DNA of 54,201 nucleotides from Acidobacteriaceae bacterium (GTDB lineage Bacteria; Acidobacteriota; Terriglobia; Terriglobales; Acidobacteriaceae), in contig JASHQE010000071.1 in assembly GCA_030037705.1 (NCBI GenBank), forward strand, positions 1-54,201, written 5' to 3'. Below are positions 1 to 5,976 of the stretch, in pieces. The stretch's first letter is position 1, and every line of letters begins with the position of its first letter. Under the pieces are notes generated by a model, which did not search any database, was not told where the DNA came from, and saw only the letters and a list, made by a program, of their open reading frames with translations. Made by a program: the position numbers and the translations under genes.

Positions 1-1283
1 ATTCCTTCGAAAACTTTGCCCGTTGGCCAGTCTCCAACGGAGTACACGCGGCGATCACGCAGGCCGTTTACGCCCTCTTGCCATGCCAGTAGCATCCGTT
101 TCCCTGTATCCCTGAACTCCGGAAGTTCGGACACTTTGTCTCGTACAACCGGAACCACATCCGCAGTCGAATCGCTCATGCGCTCGATCATCTCGGATTG
201 TTCCCGAAGAGGTATGCCGAAGGTTGCGGCGAGGAACTTCGACAGATTCTTCCCCGGCGTCCAAGTCTTCTTGCCGCCGAAGGAGATTCCCGGAGGGTTG
301 TTTTGGTAGCCAGCGTACACGCTCGTGGTGAGGAAGTCGAAGGCAGGCGAGAGGTGCACATCCGCTCTCGATGTGCACAGCAGAGCGATATTCTTCGCGT
401 GACAATCTGCGTTGCGCAGAGCATATGTCAGCAGCAAGATTGCCGCCAGGCGCTGGAAGGTTTCGTACTGGCGATTGCCGGGGACGTGATCGCGAACAGC
501 GCGCGCAATTCGCTCCCATGTGGTCTCGTACTTCTGCGCAGGACGCAGGCCTAGCAGGGCACAGAAATCTTCCATCCCCCACAGCGGCTGTCCTTCACCA
601 TTCACATCAAAGCGATAGACAACGAGAGCATTACCATCCCGCGATACTTCTGTTTTTGCGCTGGGGAGCACGTTGGCCAGTACCTGCATACACAGATACT
701 CATTCAATGCCGCGAATGGCAGCCTGCCGGAAGAACCTTTGATGATGTGCCGGCGAGTCAGCAGTGTGGCTTTCTGATGCGGGCCGAGCCGCCGGCCAGT
801 GGCAGTGGGTTCTTGCTTCGTCTCTTCCTGGGCATCCAGAAACTTTGGCAGCACACCTGAAACACCGCTGGCCGCGTGCTGTCGCACCAATTCCGCAAAC
901 GCTTCTTCCGAGTTGTCGCCCTGCAGCAGGTCCGCCACTTCAATGGGCTTCGCAGGCTCGTCCAACTGCGCTCCGTGGGCGGCCACCTGGATGCGGCCCA
1001 CCATATTTCTGCCCACGACCGATAAGAGCGCCAGTGGACTCGCGCCGACATGGGGACCGAACTGCTCCTGCAGCACCTGCAGCAGGTAGCCTTCCGGCAG
1101 GTTCATCTGGAATACGGGGGGAAGCTGGTCATCCCAGACCCAGGACTCCGTGCGCACTGGCATGGTCAGCGAAACGAAGTCGTCAGCGGCTGTATCCGGC
1201 AAATAAGTAAGCACGCTTTTGAAGTCGCCGGCCGATTCCAGAACGGCAACTTCACGGCCGAGCACGTAGACCGAGAGTTTCAT
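1..1283 (-). CDS. hipA: HipA-family serine/threonine kinase toxin (partial, runs off the window start)
   Basis: I translated the complement from the ATG at 1283; the frame stays open to base 1, giving about 427 residues, so only the last few codons are likely missing. Seen: SGVSGVLPK at residues 139-147 (glycine-rich ATP-loop region), HIIKG with Lys182, the catalytic loop NADCHAKN at 291-298 (Asp293) and SPAFD at 312-316 (metal-binding Asp). These match the HipA kinase family, whose characterised E. coli member phosphorylates glutamyl-tRNA synthetase and causes persistence; the target here is unknown. The start codon overlaps the hipB stop (ATGA, 1280-1283), so the two are translationally coupled. 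No key kinase residue is missing, so I infer an active toxin. Confidence 0.9.
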   Translation of the reverse strand, partial: MKLSVYVLGREVAVLESAGDFKSVLTYLPDTAADDFVSLTMPVRTESWVWDDQLPPVFQMNLPEGYLLQVLQEQFGPHVGASPLALLSVVGRNMVGRIQVAAHGAQLDEPAKPIEVADLLQGDNSEEAFAELVRQHAASGVSGVLPKFLDAQEETKQEPTATGRRLGPHQKATLLTRRHIIKGSSGRLPFAALNEYLCMQVLANVLPSAKTEVSRDGNALVVYRFDVNGEGQPLWGMEDFCALLGLRPAQKYETTWERIARAVRDHVPGNRQYETFQRLAAILLLTYALRNADCHAKNIALLCTSRADVHLSPAFDFLTTSVYAGYQNNPPGISFGGKKTWTPGKNLSKFLAATFGIPLREQSEMIERMSDSTADVVPVVRDKVSELPEFRDTGKRMLLAWQEGVNGLRDRRVYSVGDWPTGKVFEG

Positions 1284-1534
1284 GCTCCGCCGCGCTCCCG
1301 CCTGAGTTCATCGAGTGACCCAGACATTCCGGTCTTCACAAGGGCGATCTCCATGCCGAGAATAGCGAGCACAGCAAGCAGTTTCCGGGAGCCGAATTCT
1401 GAGACTTGCCCGCGCTCAAACCGCAGTAGCGATTCCGGCGTGATCCCAGCCTGCGCGGCCACGTCTTTCTGTTTCAACCTGAGTTCCCGCCTTACGGATG
1501 CCACCGCTTCCCCGAGCTCCTGGAGCGTCTTCAT
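1280..1534 (-). CDS. hipB: HipB-like XRE-family antitoxin
   Basis: This 84-residue protein is a single helix-turn-helix domain of the XRE/Cro type: LRLKQKDVAAQAGITPESLLRFERG is the HTH at about residues 19-43. HipB antitoxins bind HipA and repress their own operon. It lies directly upstream of hipA with a 4-base overlap, the standard hipBA order. No convincing Shine-Dalgarno sequence precedes the ATG at 1534, and a possible -10 (TATATT on the minus strand) sits only about 10 bases upstream, so the transcript may be nearly leaderless. Identification rests on domain type plus context. Confidence 0.9.
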   Translation of the reverse strand: MKTLQELGEAVASVRRELRLKQKDVAAQAGITPESLLRFERGQVSEFGSRKLLAVLAILGMEIALVKTGMSGSLDELRRERGGA

Positions 1535-1535
1535 A

Positions 1536-1593
1536 AATTGAAATATACATCAATAATATGTGTTTACAAGTGAAAAATTGATATATAAATCAT
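1536..1593. promoter_or_regulatory. Two operator-like repeats upstream of hipBA
   Basis: AATTGAAATATACATCAA (1536-1553) and AATTGATATATAAATCAT (1576-1593) are direct repeats with starts exactly 40 bp apart, in an A+T-rich stretch that contrasts with the GC-rich surroundings. Each contains a short inverted repeat (TTGA...TCAA in the first, TGAT...ATCA in the second). On the minus strand TTGTAA and TATATT (16-base spacer) lie between and within them. HipB proteins are known to bind several operators ahead of their operon, so these are candidate HipB sites; that is inference. Confidence 0.5.
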
Positions 1594-1652
1594 TTACTGT
1601 CGATCTTTGGGACTTGCATTTCTATCGCTCGCGCGAGGGCTCGAATTTGCCT

Positions 1653-1946
1653 TTAGGTGGCTACGGGTTTGCTGATTCGGATTCTCAGCTCCCGCACGTC
1701 GTCTGGCTTTGGAGAAGAAGCCGGGACCGTTGGAGCTGCAGATTGTGTCGGCGTTGTCCTAGCCGGCGGAGCGGAGTTTCGGCGCCTCTGAATCTCGATG
1801 CCGCCAAACAAGCCGATCAGCATCGAGGCCGCGGCGACCATGGGAATCCCTATGCGCAGCAAATCGCTCTTCCACTCGTGCAGCAGAGCATCCAGAACTT
1901 TCACCAAAATTGACTCCGGAGCCCTTCTGGAGTCAACCGCAATCAA
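1653..1946 (-). CDS. Small single-pass membrane protein, unknown
   Basis: This 97-residue reading frame starts at a TTG (1946). It shows an amphipathic N-terminal part (residues 10-28), one hydrophobic segment (LRIGIPMVAAASMLIGLFGG, about 30-49), a basic IQRRR stop-transfer, then a Pro/Ala/Thr-rich tail. I recognise no family. The start is uncertain: there is no ATG and only a weak ribosome site. It lies 26 bp beyond the stop of the DoxX-like gene on the same strand, so it could be the last gene of that unit. It may be real because the membrane topology is sensible, but chance cannot be excluded. Confidence 0.4.
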   Translation of the reverse strand: MIAVDSRRAPESILVKVLDALLHEWKSDLLRIGIPMVAAASMLIGLFGGIEIQRRRNSAPPARTTPTQSAAPTVPASSPKPDDVRELRIRISKPVAT

Positions 1947-1949
1947 TGA

Positions 1950-2011
1950 GAGAATTGGTTGCCCTACAACTCTTAATCGACAGATTGCAGGTTCGATTCT
2001 GTGTGGGCGCG
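1950..2011 (+). other. Degenerate 3' half of a tRNA-Lys(CUU)-like gene
   Basis: CTCTTAA (1970-1976) reads as a Lys-CUU anticodon loop, and the T-loop TTCGATT begins at 1992, exactly 22 bases after C32 as in a normal tRNA. The T stem fits if one base has been lost (GCAGG / CTGTG instead of CCTG-). The 5' anticodon stem, D arm and 5' acceptor strand are not intact and there is no CCA end. The minus-strand DoxX-like gene ends inside it (stop 1973-1975). I read it as a remnant, possibly from integration at a tRNA gene. Confidence 0.4.
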
Positions 2012-2773
2012 CGCTTGTTTGGCGGCTTGGCAGATGGAGTCGGAGACGGCCCAGCTGGCGCCGGCCAAAGCGATGCTGATCGCATTCCCGGCCCAGTTAA
2101 AGTGATTGCCCGGCCCTGCGGAGAGCCTCGGAATCCAGTAGAGCAACTCGAAGATCACGATCTCCGCAGTGAGCAGGCGCGAGGCGAGCGGCGCCATGAT
2201 GCCGGTGAGGATGGCTACTGCGGCTCCGAAAAAGCCCATGGTGGTAGCGTAGGCCCAGAACATCTTATTTGGCGGCAGCCAGCCCGGAATCGGGTTCAAC
2301 AGACCCGGCATGTCAACAATGTGGACAATGCCGAAGGAAATGGGGCAAATGCCGAAGAGGAGCACAAAGAAGGCCCGGCGGCGCGCAATCGGCGAACCGG
2401 CAGGGGAGAAGCTTGCGAATAGGACCAGACCGGCGGCGACCAGGGAGAGCTCCTCAAAGACATTGCCGATGGGATCGTAATTGCCGAGATTTCCAAGGGC
2501 CTTGGGCACCCAGACGAGCGTGAAAATGGAATAGAGGATGGTCAGGGTCAAGGCGCCGGCGCGGGCCGTTCGGGACCATAGGAGGGCAATCCCCGCGACG
2601 AACTCGATCACAGCCGTGAGATAGGCGAGCGGCTCGCGGAAAGGTACATTCGGGCCCACGTGTTGCCATGTGGTGGCGAAGTCACCCGAGGTCAGGCCGA
2701 GTACGCCCAGAATGATGGCGCCGGCTGCATAGACGTAAATGCCGAGATTGGATGCAACGTTGGGGCGCTCCAT
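1973..2773 (-). CDS. DoxX-like polytopic membrane protein
   Basis: The 266-residue protein has about seven or eight hydrophobic segments. An N-terminal half (YAAGAIILGVLGL, then FREPLAYLTAVIEFVAGIALLW) and a central part (FGICPISFGIVHIV) look like two four-helix DoxX-type units, with the typical proline/aromatic loop between helices. DoxX-family proteins are inner-membrane proteins of poorly defined, often redox-related function; I assign no reaction. The last dozen residues are encoded across the tRNA-like remnant, so the natural C-terminus may have been replaced or extended. The ATG at 2773 is the first plausible start; no strong ribosome site is visible. Confidence 0.7.
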   Translation of the reverse strand: MERPNVASNLGIYVYAAGAIILGVLGLTSGDFATTWQHVGPNVPFREPLAYLTAVIEFVAGIALLWSRTARAGALTLTILYSIFTLVWVPKALGNLGNYDPIGNVFEELSLVAAGLVLFASFSPAGSPIARRRAFFVLLFGICPISFGIVHIVDMPGLLNPIPGWLPPNKMFWAYATTMGFFGAAVAILTGIMAPLASRLLTAEIVIFELLYWIPRLSAGPGNHFNWAGNAISIALAGASWAVSDSICQAAKQARAHTESNLQSVD

Positions 2774-2891
2774 GGCTTACCGAGTCCCATCCCCGCGAAG
2801 AATTGCGGACACGGCAAGAGTAGCATGGCTCCGGCAAACCAGATGGGATCACCACGCCACTTAGAAAAGCTCCCAACAAGAGGAGCAAGGC

Positions 2892-3088
2892 CTAGGGCGA
2901 ATCGACATATAGCCTGATAACCTATGGGCAAAATGAGCAAGTTTTCCATTGAATGCGTGAAGCACGAAACGAACCGCAGATGTTTCGACTCTCCGCCGCG
3001 GCGGACCGCGGCGGACTTCGCTCAACATGACAGTGCTTAACTTACTTTTCAGCAACTTAGAGTTGGTTTATATGTCGATACGGCCTAG
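2892..3088. mobile_element. Non-autonomous element A1 (197 bp, CTAG ends)
   Basis: Bounded by CTAG at both ends, with terminal inverted repeats of about 20 bp: CTAGGGCGAATCGACATATA on the left and, read on the complement, CTAGGCCGTATCGACATATA on the right (18/20). It has no coding capacity. Inside is a type III hairpin core (2972-3032): AACCGCAGAT, then a palindromic centre with TCCGCCGCGGCGGA, then CTCAACATGACAG. A second copy about 96% identical lies at 5447-5758. CTAG may be a 4-bp target duplication, as made by some IS5-group elements; the transposase family is inference. Confidence 0.8.
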
Positions 3089-3470
3089 CTTATGGGGTAA
3101 CTTTAGGGGCAACTATCGGAACGAGACAATCTTTGGACCTATATCGTCTTGCTTACGGGGCTTATTCGATAGTGTCCTCCGCCGCCAAGATCAAAGGCAA
3201 TACTTTCATTTTTTGTATGCCGCTCCGCGCGTTTATCCAAAATCCCATATCATCCTTTTAGGGGATGAGCAATAAGCCCTTTCTTATCAACACGCTATTA
3301 GTCTTACTACTTTGGTGTGCGAGTTGCAGCCTGCAATGGTAAGAGAGCTATACCTGCATAACTTATTCGTTTTCCATAGATTAGAGTACGCACAACCCGA
3401 CATCTGTTTCCGAAAAACAGCTTTATGTTCCATGCGATGAGCGCGCCCGTCCGCTCAACTGGAGGTTGCC
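3089..3470. other. A+T-rich intergenic stretch
   Basis: About 380 bases with clearly lower GC than the rest of the window and no convincing reading frame or RNA fold. Short open frames lack ribosome sites and family features. It separates element A1 from the small membrane-protein gene at 3471 and may be older insertion debris. Confidence 0.4.
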
Positions 3471-3791
3471 ATGTGGCGATTGCATTCATCTCTGATCGAA
3501 ATTGCTTCGTTAATTTCGCTGTTCCTGTTCTTGACAGCCTTCGTCGTAGCGATGGCATGCGAAGCATATCGCTCGATCAGGAGGAGCCTACGGGAACTTC
3601 ACAATGACATCGAGGCAGATCGCTATGGGGCGCTTCCGGGGACTCACTCTGTTGCCCCGCAAATATTCGAGCGAATGATCCTTAAGGTTTCTGTCCAAGA
3701 TCCATCCCTGGGACCTGCTCTGCCTGATTCTTCAGAGCAATCAAAGAGCCCCTATTCTCGTCCTCGATCCTCCGGTATCCGGCCGGGATGA
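3471..3791 (+). CDS. Small membrane-anchored protein, unknown
   Basis: This 106-residue frame begins with an ATG preceded by a strong ribosome site (GGAGG at 3461-3465, 5 bases upstream). Residues 7-27 form one hydrophobic helix, followed by basic residues (YRSIRRSLREL), giving an N-out, C-in anchor with a short cytoplasmic tail. I recognise no family. The strong Shine-Dalgarno and sensible topology argue that it is translated. The Ser/Pro-rich C-terminus could be non-native. It stands alone upstream of the S41 gene. Confidence 0.5.
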   Translation: MWRLHSSLIEIASLISLFLFLTAFVVAMACEAYRSIRRSLRELHNDIEADRYGALPGTHSVAPQIFERMILKVSVQDPSLGPALPDSSEQSKSPYSRPRSSGIRPG

Positions 3792-3989
3792 GATAGGGCG
3801 AAGCTTCTTGCGGGGGAAGCACAGAGACCGCTGCCGAAGTTTTGAAGCTAAACGGGAGGAGCTTCCTATCGTGTTTAGAATCAGCAGCCGCACTGAAGGC
3901 GATGGCTGGTGCTACGCCTTTCAACACCGCTTGCGCTATCATTGCGTCTATTAAGATGTGAGGGGCCTGTTACCTCCGGAGGCCTGCTC

Positions 3990-5195
3990 GTGGTGGTGTG
4001 TGTGTCTCGATTCTTCCAGCGCTTTGTCTTTGTGCTTTCCGTAGCGATCTTTGTCGCCCTTGGCTCGGGATTCGCTCTCAGCGAATTCGGATGGTTTGGC
4101 GTTCACGCCGGCGATGATCACGATGGCGCGTACCGCCAGATGCGGGTCTACGCCGAAGTGCTGCAGAAGATTCAGAGCGATTACGTCACCGATCCCGATA
4201 TCAGTGACGTCACCACAGGCGCGCTGCACGGCCTGCTGGAATCTCTGGATGCCGATTCCAGCTATCTCACCCCGGCCGAGTACAAAATCTACAAGGAGCG
4301 CCCGACGGGCGGCAACGCGCAAGAGGGCATGACGATCTCGAAGCGCTTCGGCTATGCGACCGTCGTGAATGTCGCGCCGAATTCGCCCGCTGACCAAAAC
4401 CACCTCGCCGACGGCGATGTGATCGAGTCGATCGGCGGCAAGTCGACACACGATCTCTCTCTGGCTGTGATCCGGATGATGCTGGAAGGCAAGCCGGGAA
4501 CCACGATAGACGTTACGGTGATCCGGCCGCTTAAGCCCGATCCGGAGAAGGTGACGCTCACGCGAGCCATCGTTTCCATGCCTGCATTGAATGAGCAGGA
4601 GTACGAAAATTCAACGATCCTTTACCTCAAGCCGGGCGTGCTTACTGCTGCACGCGTGGATGAGATTGCCGCCAAGATCAAGGCGGCTGGCAAGGGCCGC
4701 AAGGTTCTTCTCGACCTGCGCGATTGCACCGGCGATGACCCGCAGCAAGGTCTGCGGCTGGCCAACTTCTTCGTCAAGCAAGGTACCCTGGCCACGCTCG
4801 CGGGCCAGCAATATCCTGAGCAAACCTTCAGCGCGGACCCTGCCAAATTCCTTACCGACGCTCCGGTCGCAGTGATTGTGAATCGCGGAACTTATGGAGG
4901 CGCGGAGCTGGCTGCGGCCGCTATTGAAGACCTGAAACGCGGAGACGTTGTGGGCGAGCGCACCTTTGGCGAGGGCTCGGTGCAGAAGACGATTGATCTG
5001 CCGGACGGCGCAGCGCTAATGCTGACCGTAGCGAAGTATGAGAGCCCTGACGGCAAAAAGATTCAGGATGAAGCTGTAACTCCCACCGTAGCCGTAGCCT
5101 CGCCGCAGGACGACGAAGATGAAGGCATTGCGCCGTCCAACGGTGACGAGATGCTGAACAAGGCGCTTGATCTGCTCAAGGCCAAGGGTGCGTAA
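3990..5195 (+). CDS. S41 (CtpA-like) peptidase homologue lacking both catalytic residues
   Basis: I chose the GTG at 3990 because GGAGG lies 7 bases upstream (3978-3982); the frame is also open further upstream. The protein (401 residues) has an N-terminal membrane anchor or signal (about 8-26), a PDZ domain (about 115-180) and an S41 fold. In active family members the nucleophile lies in TASAAE and the general base in TFGKG. Here these read TYGGAE (Ser replaced by Gly303) and TFGEG (Lys replaced by Glu328). The 25-residue spacing is the same as in the intact paralogue at 45445 (S302/K327). The fold appears whole, so I infer a non-proteolytic envelope binding protein rather than a decayed gene. 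Confidence 0.85.
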   Translation: MVVCVSRFFQRFVFVLSVAIFVALGSGFALSEFGWFGVHAGDDHDGAYRQMRVYAEVLQKIQSDYVTDPDISDVTTGALHGLLESLDADSSYLTPAEYKIYKERPTGGNAQEGMTISKRFGYATVVNVAPNSPADQNHLADGDVIESIGGKSTHDLSLAVIRMMLEGKPGTTIDVTVIRPLKPDPEKVTLTRAIVSMPALNEQEYENSTILYLKPGVLTAARVDEIAAKIKAAGKGRKVLLDLRDCTGDDPQQGLRLANFFVKQGTLATLAGQQYPEQTFSADPAKFLTDAPVAVIVNRGTYGGAELAAAAIEDLKRGDVVGERTFGEGSVQKTIDLPDGAALMLTVAKYESPDGKKIQDEAVTPTVAVASPQDDEDEGIAPSNGDEMLNKALDLLKAKGA

Positions 5196-5318
5196 CCTGC
5201 GCATCGTGGTGAAAAAGCCACTTAGCCATTCCGCGTCGATTCGATAAAAGTCTTCGTCGCCTCATCCTTCCCGTCCGTCCCGGCGGATTTTTGCGGAAAG
5301 GGTGAGAGTCACTGCTAG

Positions 5319-5446
5319 AACTGGTTGCATAAATGGTCTGGTTAGGTAAAGAAACTTCCCTCAGGGGCTAAAGCCCCAGTGTTCATGAGGCTTTTGCGGC
5401 ACGACTCAAGTCGTGCCCTGTTACGAAACCATTTATGCAACCAGTT
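5319..5446. mobile_element. Element D: type I two-hairpin core with 18-bp perfect inverted ends, flanked by CTAG
   Basis: CTAG at 5315-5318 and 5447-5450 flank AACTGGTTGCATAAATGG and its exact complement (5429-5446). The core holds two hairpins: GGGGCT-aa-AGCCCC near 5356-5369 and GGCACGACT-ca-AGTCGTGCC near 5398-5417. The same core with different outer arms recurs at 28595 and 44868. The right-hand CTAG is also the left end of element A2, so the two elements abut. It carries no gene and follows the S41-homologue gene. Confidence 0.7.
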
Positions 5447-5758
5447 CTAGGGCGTATCGACATATAGCCTGATAACCTAGAGCAGTTCCCGAATGAATAT
5501 TGACTTTTTGAAAGTCGTGTAGGGTGGCGTCCGCCGCGGCGGACGCCACTTGGCGGGCGCGCTTTCGGATTACACCAATTCGGGAACTGCTATATGGGCA
5601 AAATGAGCAAGTTTTCCATTGAATGCGTGGAGCACGAAGCGAACCGCAGATGTTTCGACTCTCCGCCGCGGCGGACCGCGGCGGACTTCGCTCAACATGA
5701 CAGTGCTTGATTTACTTTTCAGCAGCTTAGAGTTGGTCTATATGTCGATACGGCCTAG
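5447..5758. mobile_element. Element A2: second copy of A1, interrupted by element B
   Basis: The ends are CTAGGGCGTATCGACATATA and, on the complement, CTAGGCCGTATCGACATATA. Outside the insertion, only about seven substitutions separate it from A1 (2892-3088). After GATAACC it contains a 115-bp block (5478-5592) absent from A1. The type III core lies at 5641-5704. The right end passes directly into the region upstream of the penicillin-binding protein gene. Confidence 0.8.
5480..5592. mobile_element. Element B: TA-flanked type II hairpin element nested in A2
   Basis: Inverted ends AGCAGTTCCCGAAT (5481-5494) and its complement near 5577-5590 enclose the perfect palindrome GTGGCGTCCGCCG / CGGCGGACGCCAC (5525-5550). 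TA is present once in the empty site (A1, after GATAACC) and on both sides here (5478-5479 and 5593-5594), as expected for a 2-bp TA target duplication. The element is 113 bp with no coding capacity. A related element is at 45075-45186. Confidence 0.75.
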
Positions 5759-5877
5759 AGCCTGTTATTAACTTTCCCGTGGGTGGCTTTGCCCCATAGC
5801 AACCGGAAAACTGCTCTAACTCTCTCTTGCGGAATTGCTTGGCGAGAGCAGTTCGTGAGTGGCCGCGCAACAGGCTC
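5758..5877. repeat. Inverted-repeat unit F upstream of the PBP gene
   Basis: GAGCCTGTT (5758-5766) and AACAGGCTC (5869-5877) form 9-bp inverted ends. Inside, AACTGCTCT and AGAGCAGTT (about 5810-5853) form a second hairpin. There is no clear target duplication. An open frame begins inside this unit and continues into the PBP gene, which would wrongly extend the protein. Confidence 0.45.
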
Positions 5878-5976
5878 AATTCGGATAGCCCGCACACCTC
5901 GTCCCACTCTTGCCTAAGCGAGTACAACTTTAGTTTCAATCGCATACCGGCGCATCATGAAAATGCTAACCTTGAG

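Noticed and set aside
55-742. Several short frames on both strands near the window start
   Set aside because: All lie inside the hipA reading frame, which runs off the window edge and carries the complete kinase motifs.
4881-4990. Frameshift or misreading as the cause of the missing S41 catalytic residues
   Set aside because: The surrounding residues (NRG...AEL...GERTFG.GSVQ) align without gaps to the active paralogue, so the replacements are true codon changes.
5827-5976. Longer N-terminus of the class A PBP
   Set aside because: These codons fall in inverted-repeat DNA (unit F and its flank) and encode no PBP-like sequence; GTG 5977 is a better start.
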